This document shows positions 1 to 8,339 of a stretch of 64,000 nucleotides of DNA, piece after piece. Every line of letters begins with the position of its first letter. Position 1 is the stretch's first letter. Under the pieces are notes generated by a model. That model saw only the letters and a program-made list of their open reading frames with translations, was not told the DNA's origin and did not search any database. Source of the stretch: CAZYBO01 sp964645205 (GTDB lineage: Bacteria > Pseudomonadota > Alphaproteobacteria > Rickettsiales > SXRF01); contig CAZYBO010000001.1 in the NCBI GenBank assembly GCA_964645205.1, positions 124,001 through 188,000 of the forward strand, written 5' to 3'. Position numbers and translations under genes: made by a program.

Positions 1-494
1 ATGAGTTTATTCAAGAAATAAAAGAGCGCGTAGGCGATTATCTCGGGCGGATTTCCGTGCTCGGCAAGCGCTTTTCCTATCCGCTTTCGGTGATGCACGC
101 TAAAACCTATATCGCACCGCGCCTTGCCTTGATCGGCGATGCGGCGCACGGCATTCATCCGCTGGCCGGGCAGGGGGTTAATCTGGGGTTCCGCGATGTT
201 GCGGTGCTGGCGGAACTGGTCGGGGAGCGCTTCAGGCTGGGGCTGGATATAGGCTCGCCGGACGTTCTGGCGCATTACCAGCAATGGCGGCGCTTTGACA
301 ATATGACGATGCTGGCTGTCACGGATGGGCTCAACAGGTTGTTTGTAAATGATATACAGCCGCTTCGTCTTGCGCGCGGGCTTGGGTTGTGGGCAGTGGG
401 GAAAATGCCCCCGCTTAAGCGTTTTTTCATGAAACATGCCATGGGCATGGTGGGCGATGTTCCCAAATTGGCACAAAATCAGGCGAATAAATAA
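1..494 (+). CDS. UbiH/UbiF-type FAD monooxygenase, C-terminal part (5' end outside window)
   Basis: The reading frame is open to the left edge (first complete codon at base 3), so this is the last 163 residues of a longer protein. GTG at 57 is internal, not the start. The segment GDAAHGIHPLAGQGVNLG is the FAD ribityl-binding GD motif of the UbiH/UbiF/VisC/COQ6 family, flavoprotein hydroxylases that add oxygen to the ubiquinone ring. The C-terminal helices after it are typical in length. Which ring position it hydroxylates cannot be decided without the N-terminal half. Confidence 0.85.
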   Translation, partial: EFIQEIKERVGDYLGRISVLGKRFSYPLSVMHAKTYIAPRLALIGDAAHGIHPLAGQGVNLGFRDVAVLAELVGERFRLGLDIGSPDVLAHYQQWRRFDNMTMLAVTDGLNRLFVNDIQPLRLARGLGLWAVGKMPPLKRFFMKHAMGMVGDVPKLAQNQANK

Positions 495-593
495 ATATAT
501 TAACGATTTATACCGCGTAACTCAATAAATAATTAACCATCTTGCCGTATCCTCAGAGTGTTAGCCTGCATCTAACCGGGAAAAGGGGTTGCA

Positions 594-941
594 ATGAGCA
601 AGATGAATGCATCGCACCAGAACGATAAATCACCGTCGAACACGTTGATGTCGAGCCTTCAGTCACAGAAATACGAGCGCACCGCGCGCGAATCGCTGCG
701 CGACCTCGTAGTACTGAACGAGATGCTGGAAGGTGAAATTCAGCGTATGAAAATGCTCGCCAAGCAGGGCATTTCGATCGACCAGATCATGATGGGAAAA
801 ATGAATTCCGTACGCGATAAATACATCAGCGTGATGGAAGGTATGCGCACCATCGACAGTATCGCCGCGCGCCATGAACTGATCATTTACGCCGATGCAG
901 TGCAGGATCTCATGAAGTACGTGCAGCAGAGGAGACACTGA
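594..941 (+). CDS. Hypothetical protein, 115 aa, mostly helical
   Basis: I do not recognise the family. After a polar N-terminus of about 25 residues the protein is predicted helical and charged, with no membrane segment and no signal peptide. A purine-rich ribosome binding site (AAAAGGGG) lies 6 bases before ATG 594. The stop codon overlaps the start of the next gene (TGATG), so the two are likely translationally coupled. The coding-like amino-acid composition and the coupling support a real gene. Confidence 0.6.
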   Translation: MSKMNASHQNDKSPSNTLMSSLQSQKYERTARESLRDLVVLNEMLEGEIQRMKMLAKQGISIDQIMMGKMNSVRDKYISVMEGMRTIDSIAARHELIIYADAVQDLMKYVQQRRH

Positions 942-1117
942 TGTCTGATTTCAACCTCATCACCACCGCTGGCCGCGCATGGGTAAGTGCCGCCAATTCG
1001 CTGCAGAACGAACCCACGCTTGTCAGCGCGCTCGACCTTGCGCGCCGTCATGAAGGCGCCGACGAGCTAGCGCGCACCGTGATGCAGAACGGGCTTAATC
1101 TCGGGCGTCAGGCTTAA
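941..1117 (+). CDS. Small hypothetical protein, 58 aa
   Basis: The start ATG shares its A with the preceding stop codon, giving tight coupling. The translation begins MSDFNLITTAGRAWVSAANS and ends NLGRQA. It is amphipathic and helical without a membrane segment. Its TAA stop overlaps the stop of the convergent Trm112-like gene in a shared TTAA, so no terminator fits between them. Function unknown. Confidence 0.55.
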   Translation: MSDFNLITTAGRAWVSAANSLQNEPTLVSALDLARRHEGADELARTVMQNGLNLGRQA

Positions 1118-1287
1118 TCCAGCTTCCTTGCTTCTTCCATCAACATAATCGGTATTCCGTCACGTATCGGATAGGCGAGTTTCGCCTGTTCGCTGATTAA
1201 CTCCTGCGCCTCACGATCATAGCGCAGGCGCGCTTTTGTCACTGGGCAAACCAGCATTTCAAGGAGTTTGGGATCGGGTGCGCTCAT
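1114..1287 (-). CDS. Trm112/YcaR-like small protein, 57 aa
   Basis: Translation starts MSAPDPKLLEMLVCPVTKAR and continues to a YPIRDGIPIMLMEEAR motif. This is the UPF0434/Trm112-like family of about 60 residues. The bacterial form here keeps only the first CP of the zinc-knuckle cysteines. In eukaryotes Trm112 activates methyltransferases; bacterial members are thought to be small adaptor or stabilising proteins. It is convergent with the 58-aa gene. Confidence 0.8.
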   Translation of the reverse strand: MSAPDPKLLEMLVCPVTKARLRYDREAQELISEQAKLAYPIRDGIPIMLMEEARKLD

Positions 1288-1417
1288 ATCGTTATCCTGT
1301 CAGAAAATAGCTAATCCGCGATGTTTATAGCACAGTGCAGTTAGCGCTTGCAAACTGCATAAGAATGCATATTATCCCACTTCCTCAAGGGCGTTTTGAT
1401 ACGTTTTTCGAGGGTGA

Positions 1418-1492
<75 letters not shown>

Positions 1493-1509
1493 TTTTCACC
1501 GAAAGTTTT

Positions 1510-1848
1510 TTACTGACCTTCCGAAGCCGGTAACGCCGGACGAACGGCTGCGTCCGCCGGTGCTGGCAGCGCGTTGGACGCGGCATCGCCTGAGATTTCA
1601 GCCCCCGCAGGCACATCATCGGTCACTTCAGAGGGAGCTTTGGGGGTGGCCGGAGCAGGCAGGGTTTCAGCAACGCCGGTGTTTTTAGCCGGGCGCGGCC
1701 TGTCCTCAGAAGTAAACAATCCGTTGGTGGGCAGGGCGGCTGCGGGGATAGGGGTTTCCTGCGGCCTGTTTTCCAGATAGGAAAACAACCATCCGGCCAG
1801 CACGACGCCGATTATGGTGGCAACAAGGTAAAGAATGTTGGCTTTCAT
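1510..1848 (-). CDS. Single-pass membrane protein with Pro/Ala-rich tail, 112 aa
   Basis: An N-terminal hydrophobic helix (about residues 5-25) is followed by a long low-complexity region rich in proline, alanine and acidic residues. Such proteins are usually anchored in the inner membrane with the tail in the periplasm. No family recognised. Start ATG at 1848 is preceded by AAGGAATCGCC, a fair ribosome binding site. Confidence 0.5.
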   Translation of the reverse strand: MKANILYLVATIIGVVLAGWLFSYLENRPQETPIPAAALPTNGLFTSEDRPRPAKNTGVAETLPAPATPKAPSEVTDDVPAGAEISGDAASNALPAPADAAVRPALPASEGQ

Positions 1849-1942
1849 GGCGATTCCTTATGTATTATGGGCAAAGACCCCCTAAAAATGCCTGATTTTT
1901 CCCTATATGAGAAGTGAAAAGTGGAAAAGCGAGAAAATATTC

Positions 1943-1970
1943 TTGTAATAGAGATGAATTTACGTATAGT
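1943..1970 (+). promoter_or_regulatory. Putative sigma70-type promoter of the rimP operon
   Basis: TTGTAA (1943-1948) and TATAGT (1965-1970) are separated by 16 bases. A start near 1977 would put the terminator hairpin (1980-2002) at the very 5' end of the message. Confidence 0.45.
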
Positions 1971-1979
1971 ACAGGCCAG

Positions 1980-2010
1980 AAGGTGGGCGAAAAACCCACC
2001 TTTTTCTTTT
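1980..2010 (+). terminator. Intrinsic terminator in the rimP leader (possible attenuator)
   Basis: AGGTGGG (1981-1987) pairs with CCCACCT (1995-2001), extendable by an A-T pair, around a 7-base loop, and is followed by TTTTCTTTT. It ends 11 bases before the rimP ATG at 2021. No promoter can fit between it and the gene, so readthrough must be how the operon is expressed unless transcription starts inside the hairpin. Confidence 0.75.
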
Positions 2011-2020
2011 GTCTGGACGT

Positions 2021-2512
2021 ATGAACGCTGTTGAGAACATAACGAAACTGATCGAACCGCCGCTGACCGCTATGGGGTATGCGCTGGTGCAAATCAAGCT
2101 GGCAGACAGCGCCCGCCGCAAGACGCTCTCGGTCATGGCCGAGCGCAGCGACGGTGTGCCGATGAGTTTCGACGATTGCACAGAAATCAGCCGCACGATC
2201 GGTGCGTTGATGGAAGTGGAAGACCCGATCACGGAGGCTTACGACCTCGAAGTCTGCTCTCCCGGCTGGGATCGCCCGCTGGTGAAGGCGGATGACTACA
2301 AGCGCTTTCGCGGTAGCGAAATCAAGCTGGAAACGCACATTCCCATCGAGGGGCGCAAGCGTTTCCGCGGCGTAGTGGGCGGTTTGAAAGATAACCATGT
2401 GGCGCTCTCCACCCCGGAGGGTGACGTAGAAATTAACCTGGCCAATATACGCATGGCCAAGCTCGCGCCTGCACCTGCTGCGGCGCCGGGTAAGAAAAAA
2501 ACGAAGAAATAA
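2021..2512 (+). CDS. rimP: Ribosome maturation factor RimP
   Basis: RimP assists assembly of the 30S subunit. The 163-residue protein has the usual two-domain layout: an N-terminal alpha/beta domain with the CTEISR-IGALMEVEDPI region and YDLEVCSPGWDRPL (the family's LEVSSPGLDRPL motif, here with a Trp and a Cys), then a C-terminal SH3-like domain and a Lys-rich tail. I chose ATG 2021 over the upstream TTG 2009 because the latter lies in the terminator U-tract. No strong Shine-Dalgarno is present. First gene of rimP-nusA-infB. Confidence 0.95.
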   Translation: MNAVENITKLIEPPLTAMGYALVQIKLADSARRKTLSVMAERSDGVPMSFDDCTEISRTIGALMEVEDPITEAYDLEVCSPGWDRPLVKADDYKRFRGSEIKLETHIPIEGRKRFRGVVGGLKDNHVALSTPEGDVEINLANIRMAKLAPAPAAAPGKKKTKK

Positions 2513-2534
2513 CTACTGATTAAAGAGGTGTGAA

Positions 2535-4058
2535 ATGAGTGCAAGTCAGGCTATTTACGGAAGTACGGAATTGTTGCAGATCGCCGATGCGGTCGCACGC
2601 GAAAAAGGGCTGCCCAAAGATGCAGTTTTGGACGCGATGGAACAGGCAATCCAAGTCGCTGGTCGCCGTAAATACGGCCATGAACATAATATCCGCGCAG
2701 AGATTGACAAAAAAACCGGTGAGATCAAGCTCTACCGCATCCGCACCGTCGTCGAAGCCGTGGAGAACGAAGCTGTCGAGCTGTCACTGAAAGACGCAAA
2801 AAAGCTCGATAAAACCCTCGAAATCGGCGATGAGTTGAAAGACGTGCTGCCGCCGATTGATTTCGGCCGCGTAGCCGCGCAGACTGCCAAGCAAGTCGTG
2901 CTCCAGAAAGTGCGCGATGCTGAGCGCGAGAAGCAGTTCAGCGAATTCAAAGACAAGATCGGCGAAATCGTCAGCGGCACGGTCAAACGTGTCGAATACG
3001 GCAATGTAATCGTCGATTTCGGCCGCACTGAGGCCATGATCCGCCGCGACGAGTTGATCCCTCGTGAAATCTATCGTGGCAACGAGCGCATCCGTGCCTA
3101 TATCGCCGATGTACGCCGCGAAAAATCCGGGCCGCAGATTTTCCTCTCGCGCACCCATCCCCAATTCCTTGCTAAGCTGTTCACGCAGGAAGTGCCGGAA
3201 ATCTACGATGGCATCATCGAAATCAAGGCGGTTGCCCGCGACCCCGGTTCCCGCGCGAAAATCGCGGTGTCTTCGAAGGATTCCAGCGTGAACCCCGTAT
3301 TGTCATGCGTGGGCGTGCGCGGTTCCCGTGTGCAGGCGGTGGTCAACGAATTGCAGGGTGAGAAGATCGACATCATCGAATGGTCGCCTGACGCGGCTAC
3401 CTTCGTGGTCAACGCCCTGTCGTCGGCTGAAGTATCCAAGGTCGTGATCGACGAAACCAAGAGCCGCATCGAAGTGGTGGTTCCCGACGACCAGCTCAGC
3501 CTTGCTATCGGCCGCCGCGGTCAGAACGTACGCCTCGCTTCGCAGCTTACCGGCTGGAACATCGACATCCTCACCGAGGCGGTCGAATCCGAACGCCGCG
3601 CCGAGGAATTCCGCTCGCTGTCGCAGCTCTTCGTTGAAGCGCTCAACGTGGAAGAAGTCATCGCGCACCTGCTGGTTACCGAAGGTTTTACCACTATCGA
3701 AGAAGTGGCGTTCATTCCGCTCGACGACCTCGCTTCCATCGAAGGTTTCGACGACAATGTCGCGCAGGAACTGCATAATCGCGCCCAAGGCTGGCTGGAA
3801 AGCAAGCAGCAGGAAAACACTCAGAAACTCACGGCTCTGGGCGTGGACGCCTCGCTTATCGAATTTGCCGGAATGAAGCAGGAATGGCTGGAAAAGCTGG
3901 GCGAAAGCAAAATCCTTACGCTCGACGATTTCGCAGACCTCTCCACGGCCGAACTACTGGAAATCATACCCGACGCGGGTTTGAGCTCCGAGGAAGCGGG
4001 CAACCTGATTATGGCTGCGCGCGCATCGTGGTTCCCGCAGGACGCAAGCAATAGCTAG
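2535..4058 (+). CDS. nusA: Transcription elongation/termination factor NusA
   Basis: The 507-residue protein has the N-terminal RNA-polymerase-binding domain (about 1-125), an S1 domain (about 137-202, GEIVSGTVKRVEYGNVIVDFG), two KH domains (about 230-345, with GRRGQNVRLASQLTGW) and a C-terminal part with two acidic helix-hairpin repeats, as in proteobacteria. NusA controls pausing, termination and antitermination. That is notable because a terminator lies in this operon's own leader. ATG 2535 has an AGAGGTG site. It follows rimP by 22 bases. Confidence 0.97.
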   Translation: MSASQAIYGSTELLQIADAVAREKGLPKDAVLDAMEQAIQVAGRRKYGHEHNIRAEIDKKTGEIKLYRIRTVVEAVENEAVELSLKDAKKLDKTLEIGDELKDVLPPIDFGRVAAQTAKQVVLQKVRDAEREKQFSEFKDKIGEIVSGTVKRVEYGNVIVDFGRTEAMIRRDELIPREIYRGNERIRAYIADVRREKSGPQIFLSRTHPQFLAKLFTQEVPEIYDGIIEIKAVARDPGSRAKIAVSSKDSSVNPVLSCVGVRGSRVQAVVNELQGEKIDIIEWSPDAATFVVNALSSAEVSKVVIDETKSRIEVVVPDDQLSLAIGRRGQNVRLASQLTGWNIDILTEAVESERRAEEFRSLSQLFVEALNVEEVIAHLLVTEGFTTIEEVAFIPLDDLASIEGFDDNVAQELHNRAQGWLESKQQENTQKLTALGVDASLIEFAGMKQEWLEKLGESKILTLDDFADLSTAELLEIIPDAGLSSEEAGNLIMAARASWFPQDASNS

Positions 4059-4091
4059 CTTTAAAGGTACAACTGTTTTATAAGCTGACAC

Positions 4092-6563
4092 ATGACCGAC
4101 GATACGAGCAAGAAAGATACGCTGAAAGTGGCTAACCCCGGCCGTTTGCAACTGACCAAGACGGTTGAAAGCGGCAAGGTAAAGCAGAACTTTACCCATG
4201 GCCGCTCCAAGAGCGTCACGGTGGAAGTGCGCCGCACGCGCACCTTCGCGCAGGGTGCTACCGGCGGTCTTGTGGAAGTAAAGCAGCAGCCCGGCGCAGG
4301 GACTCCGCCCGCGCAGCATGTGGAAGACGAAACGCTGCGCCAGCTTACGGACGAAGAGCGCAAGCTGCGCATGCGCGTGTTGAAAACGGCGGAAGAAGAG
4401 ATGAAACTTGCCGCCGAGCGCGCGGCGATTCGTAAGGAAGAAGAGCAGCGCCGCCGCGAAGAAGCCGCCGCGCGCGGTGAAGATTTAGTCGTACCGGAGC
4501 CGACTCAGGCGCCCGCAACGCCCGTAGTAGACGTTAACGCCATTCCTTCTGCAAAACCGCAGACGCTAGCGCCCAAGCCGCTGGCCAAGCCGTTTAGCGA
4601 AGATGAAGAACGCGCCGACCGCAACAAGGGCGGTAAGCTGAAACTGCGCACTACCGAAGACCGTCGCTCGTCGGGCAAGATCACCGTCAACCAGGCGCTG
4701 TCGAACCTTGAAGACCAGCGCATGCGTTCGCTCGCCTCTATCCGCCGCCAGCGCGAGAAGGCGCTGAAAAAAGCACAGGGCGACCACCGCGAATCCGAAA
4801 AAGTTATCCGTGAAGTCGTCATCCCTGAAGCGATCACCGTGCAGGAACTCGCCAACCGCATGGCCGAGCGCGTGGTGGACGTCATCAAAGCGCTGATGAA
4901 GCTGGGCGTGATGGTTACCGCTACACAGTCGATCGACGCCGACACCGCCGAGTTGGTGGTGGGTGAATTCGGCCATAAATTCAAGCGCGTCACGGAAGGC
5001 GACGTAGAAAACGTCCTGCGTGACGAAGATGATGGCGACGATGCGGGCAACTTGCTGCCGCGCCCGCCGGTCGTTACCGTCATGGGGCACGTGGATCATG
5101 GTAAAACCTCGCTGCTCGACGCGTTGCGTAAAACCGACGTGGTGGCGAAAGAAGCGGGCGGCATCACCCAGCATATCGGCGCATATCAGGTGGAACTCAC
5201 CGGCGGCCAGAAAGTCACCTTCCTCGACACACCCGGCCACGAAGCCTTCACCGCCATGCGCGCACGCGGCGCGAAAATCACCGACATCGTCATCCTCGTC
5301 GTCGCCGGTGACGACGGCATCATGGAACAGACCAAGGAAGCGATCAACCACGCGAAAGCGGCCGGTGTACCCATCGTAGTCGCTATCAATAAAATGGACA
5401 AGCCCGGCGCGGACGCTACACGCGTGAAAAACGAGCTGATGCAGTATGAGCTGGTTACCGAGGAATTCGGCGGCGACATTATGGCCATCGAAGTGTCCGC
5501 GAAAACCGGCATGAATCTCGACAAGCTCGTGGAAGCCATCCTGCTGCAGGCCGAAGTGCTGGAGCTTACCGCTAACCCGGATCGCGCCGGTGCGGGTGTA
5601 GTGGTGGAAGCCAAGCTCGATCAGGGCAAGGGCGTCGTCACCACCATCCTCGTGCAAAAAGGCACGCTGCGTGTGGGTGATATCGTGGTAGCTGGCGCAG
5701 CCTATGGCCGCGTGCGCACGATGGTAGACGATAAGGGACAAACCGTAAAAGAAGCGCTCCCCGGTGCGCCGGTAGCTATTCTCGGCCTGAGCATCGCGCC
5801 GGATGCGGGCGACACGTTCTCCGTCGTTGAAGACGAAAAAACCGCGCGCGACATTGCAGAGTATCGTGGTCGCCGTATACGCGAACAGAATGTGGTGCTG
5901 TCGGCACGCACGATGGAATCGCTGTTCGGCGCCGCTGCTGGTACTAACGCCAAGGAACTTCCCGTCATCATCAAGGGCGACGTGCAGGGTTCGGTGGAAG
6001 CCATCGCGGGTTCGCTCAATAAATATTCCAACGACGAAGTGGCGGTGCGTATCCTCCATTCCGGCGTCGGCGCGATCACCGAATCGGATATTACCCTGTC
6101 CAAAGCCACCGGCGCTATGATCATCGCGTTTAACGTGCGCGCCGCTCCTAAAGCCAAGGAAATGGCGGCGAAGGACAAAGTCACGGTTCGCTATTATTCC
6201 ATTATCTACAACGTGGTGGACGATGTGAAAGCCGCGCTGTCGGGTATGTTATCGCCCACGTTGCGCGAAAACTTCCTCGGCTACGCCGAAATCCGCGAAG
6301 TGTTCAACATGAGCAAGGCCGGAAAAGTCGCAGGTTGCATGGTCACCGACGGCATCATCAAGCGCGGCTGCAAAGTACGCCTGCTGCGCGACAACGTGGT
6401 GATCCACGAAGGCACGCTAAAAACGCTGAAGCGCTTCAAGGACGAAGTGAAAGAAGTAAAAAGCGGCCTGGAATGCGGCATGGCGTTTGAAAACTACGAA
6501 GACATCCGCATCAAAGACCAGATCGAATGTTTCGAAATCGAGGAACAGGCGCGGACGGTGTAA
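4092..6563 (+). CDS. infB: Translation initiation factor IF-2
   Basis: This 823-residue GTPase brings initiator tRNA to the ribosome. A charged N-terminal extension (about 1-230, Ala/Glu/Arg-rich) precedes the IF2-N module and the G domain: GHVDHGKT (G1, about 331), DTPGHEAF (G3, about 380), NKMD (G4, about 434). Domains II, III and the C-terminal fMet-tRNA-binding domain follow. It lies 33 bases behind nusA. The ylxR-type gene often found between nusA and infB in alphaproteobacteria is absent. Confidence 0.97.
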   Translation: MTDDTSKKDTLKVANPGRLQLTKTVESGKVKQNFTHGRSKSVTVEVRRTRTFAQGATGGLVEVKQQPGAGTPPAQHVEDETLRQLTDEERKLRMRVLKTAEEEMKLAAERAAIRKEEEQRRREEAAARGEDLVVPEPTQAPATPVVDVNAIPSAKPQTLAPKPLAKPFSEDEERADRNKGGKLKLRTTEDRRSSGKITVNQALSNLEDQRMRSLASIRRQREKALKKAQGDHRESEKVIREVVIPEAITVQELANRMAERVVDVIKALMKLGVMVTATQSIDADTAELVVGEFGHKFKRVTEGDVENVLRDEDDGDDAGNLLPRPPVVTVMGHVDHGKTSLLDALRKTDVVAKEAGGITQHIGAYQVELTGGQKVTFLDTPGHEAFTAMRARGAKITDIVILVVAGDDGIMEQTKEAINHAKAAGVPIVVAINKMDKPGADATRVKNELMQYELVTEEFGGDIMAIEVSAKTGMNLDKLVEAILLQAEVLELTANPDRAGAGVVVEAKLDQGKGVVTTILVQKGTLRVGDIVVAGAAYGRVRTMVDDKGQTVKEALPGAPVAILGLSIAPDAGDTFSVVEDEKTARDIAEYRGRRIREQNVVLSARTMESLFGAAAGTNAKELPVIIKGDVQGSVEAIAGSLNKYSNDEVAVRILHSGVGAITESDITLSKATGAMIIAFNVRAAPKAKEMAAKDKVTVRYYSIIYNVVDDVKAALSGMLSPTLRENFLGYAEIREVFNMSKAGKVAGCMVTDGIIKRGCKVRLLRDNVVIHEGTLKTLKRFKDEVKEVKSGLECGMAFENYEDIRIKDQIECFEIEEQARTV

Positions 6564-6755
6564 TTACTCGCGGATTGCCGCTTTACCGTCTTTGCCTGCC
6601 GTTCTCTCCACAAAGCCCCCCTTGCGCACGTCCAGACCCAATTCCAGGTGATGGTGAACTCGCTGTCGTGCTGGTCGGCTATAGGTGGCGATATTTTTAA
6701 GCACGAGGGCGAATGCATCGTTAATTTCAGGCGTGATAGCGGATGCTGCGCTCAT
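6564..6755 (-). CDS. Small hypothetical protein, 63 aa, antisense between infB and rbfA
   Basis: This frame fills the gap between infB and rbfA on the opposite strand. Its stop codon abuts the infB stop. ATG 6755 has a good ribosome binding site on the minus strand (AAAGGGGAC, 7 bases before the start). The translation starts MSAASAITPEINDAFALVLK and is basic at its end. No family recognised. The ribosome binding site is the main argument for a real gene. Confidence 0.5.
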   Translation of the reverse strand: MSAASAITPEINDAFALVLKNIATYSRPARQRVHHHLELGLDVRKGGFVERTAGKDGKAAIRE

Positions 6756-6834
6756 GAAACGTCCCCTTTAAATACGTATGAACCCCCTGATTCTAATGAT
6801 ATTCCTTGCCGGGTGTGTGAAGTTTTTGTTACGA

Positions 6835-6861
6835 TTGACTTATCCGTTAAAAAACTATAAT
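6835..6861 (+). promoter_or_regulatory. Putative internal promoter for rbfA
   Basis: TTGACT (6835-6840) and TATAAT (6856-6861) are separated by 15 bases, short but with two strong hexamers. Transcription would begin about 8 bases before the rbfA ATG at 6877, leaving a very short leader. The opposing small gene upstream makes a separate rbfA promoter plausible. Confidence 0.5.
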
Positions 6862-6876
6862 AACGCGCTGTATAAT

Positions 6877-7308
6877 ATGTCAAAACTTCACGATTTCTTC
6901 AGCAGGGACAAAAAAGGCGGCGCACCGCGACCGCTGCGCGTGGGCGAAGAAATCCGCCATGCGCTGGCCGATATTTTCATGCGCGGGGAGTGCCATGCGC
7001 CGGGGCTTTCCAGCGCGTCGATCACCGTGTCTGAAGTGCGGGTGAGCCCGGATTTGAAGAACGCTACCGCGTTTTTTATGCCGCTTGCAGGCGCCAATAA
7101 GGAAGAATTCCTCAAGGTTTTGATCGAAGCCGCACCGGAAATCCGCCACCTCGTATCCAAACGTGTGCGCCTGCGCCATGCCCCAAAAATCTACTTCGCA
7201 CTCGACCATTCGTTCGATGAAGCCCAGCGCATCAACACCATCCTCAACCGGCCGGAAGTGGCCAAAGACCTGAAGTCGGATAACGAAGCCCAGAAGCCGG
7301 AAATCTGA
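6877..7308 (+). CDS. rbfA: 30S ribosome-binding factor RbfA
   Basis: RbfA is a cold-shock KH-fold protein needed for 16S rRNA 5'-end maturation. The 143 residues from MSKLHDFFSRDKKGGAPRPL match the family: RVGEEIRHALADIF near the N-terminus, then VSEVRVSPDLKNATAFFMPL. The frame stays open to ATG 6778, but that extension crosses the promoter and would add a non-homologous hydrophobic stretch, so I use 6877. No Shine-Dalgarno is seen before it, which fits a near-leaderless message. Confidence 0.93.
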   Translation: MSKLHDFFSRDKKGGAPRPLRVGEEIRHALADIFMRGECHAPGLSSASITVSEVRVSPDLKNATAFFMPLAGANKEEFLKVLIEAAPEIRHLVSKRVRLRHAPKIYFALDHSFDEAQRINTILNRPEVAKDLKSDNEAQKPEI

Positions 7309-7315
7309 TTTCCGA

Positions 7316-8317
7316 ATGAACGGCTGGCTCATCCTCGATAAACCCTTAGGCATCACGTCCGCGCACGCGGTGGCCAAGGTCAAGCGCCTGCTCAAACCCT
7401 CCAAAATCGGCCATGCCGGGACGCTCGACCCCATGGCGTCGGGCATCCTGCCGCTGGCGTTGGGGGAGGCGACCAAGGTGATCCAGTACATGGTCGCCAG
7501 CGAAAAGGCCTATGGGTTTACCGTCAAGTGGGGCGAAAAGCGCGATACGGACGATAGCGAAGGGGTGACGATCGCGACGTCGCCAAACCGCCCGCAACTT
7601 TCTGAAATTCAGGCGATTTTATCCGAATTTACCGGCACCATCCTGCAAATGCCGCCTGATTACTCAGCAATTAAGGTGGGCGGCAGGCGCTCCTACGACG
7701 CCGCGCGTGCCGGGGAAGCGCTGGAACTGAAGGCGCGGGAGGTGAGGGTGGATAGGCTTATGATATATCCCTCTCCCCTTGTGGGAGAGGGCGGGGAGAG
7801 GGGGGTGTCTCCACAATCTCATGCGTTGATGGTTTCCCCTCTCCCCAACCCTCTCCCACAAGGGGAGAGGGGGTTAATTAAAGGTTCTCCCCCACAAGGG
7901 GAGAGGGAACATGTTGAGGAAACCAGTTTCTTCTGCGAGTGCGGCAAGGGTACCTATATCCGCTCCCTTGCCCGTGATATGGGCGATAGGCTTGGCTGTC
8001 TGGGTTATGTGACCGTATTGCGGCGGCTGAAGGTGGGTAAATTTACGGAAAACCATGCGATTTCACTGGAAACGCTGGAAAAAATGGTGCATAACAACGC
8101 CCTTGGTTTTTTATTACCGGTGGAATCTGTGCTGGACGACATCCCGGCATTGGAGATTTCTTCCAACCAGGCGGTACTGCTGAAACGCGGTCAGGCTATC
8201 TCGGTGCAAACCCCCGTCCAAGGCGACGTGGTTTATGCCCGGTTTGAAGGAAAGCCTGTCGCAATCTGCAACCTATCGCAGGGCATGATGAAGCCGGTAA
8301 GAGTGTTTAATTTATAA
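7316..8317 (+). CDS. truB: tRNA pseudouridine(55) synthase TruB with in-frame palindromic insertion
   Basis: TruB converts U55 of the tRNA T loop to pseudouridine. The catalytic aspartate is D38 in GHAGTLDPMASGILP; GYVTVLRR and the GKGTYIRSLARDMG motif follow. At 333 residues it is longer than usual, because about 47 residues (roughly 152-198) rich in SPLPNPLPQGERG are encoded by a palindromic repeat. That segment lies between a strand ending RVDRLMIY and the FCECGKGTY strand, a likely surface loop, and the frame is intact on both sides. It starts 7 bases after rbfA. Confidence 0.95.
   Translation: MNGWLILDKPLGITSAHAVAKVKRLLKPSKIGHAGTLDPMASGILPLALGEATKVIQYMVASEKAYGFTVKWGEKRDTDDSEGVTIATSPNRPQLSEIQAILSEFTGTILQMPPDYSAIKVGGRRSYDAARAGEALELKAREVRVDRLMIYPSPLVGEGGERGVSPQSHALMVSPLPNPLPQGERGLIKGSPPQGEREHVEETSFFCECGKGTYIRSLARDMGDRLGCLGYVTVLRRLKVGKFTENHAISLETLEKMVHNNALGFLLPVESVLDDIPALEISSNQAVLLKRGQAISVQTPVQGDVVYARFEGKPVAICNLSQGMMKPVRVFNL
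7769..7907 (+). repeat. GC-rich palindromic element inside truB
   Basis: The arm at about 7769-7804 (CCCTCTCCCCTTGTGGGAGA and onward) is the near-perfect reverse complement of 7836-7870, around a spacer of about 31 bases. A partial third copy of the arm lies at about 7886-7907. The element keeps the truB frame. Related sequence occurs in recO (17437-17484). Confidence 0.9.
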
Positions 8318-8339
8318 AGATAGAGAAGGAGAAGCTGCG

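Noticed and set aside
4566..6059. Long open frame antisense to infB (497 codons)
   Set aside because: His-, Arg- and Gly-rich composition typical of a frame mirroring a GC-rich gene. infB is certain and no ribosome binding site supports the antisense frame.
6778..6876. Longer rbfA start giving a hydrophobic N-terminus
   Set aside because: The extension crosses a strong promoter and would add a membrane-like segment foreign to RbfA.
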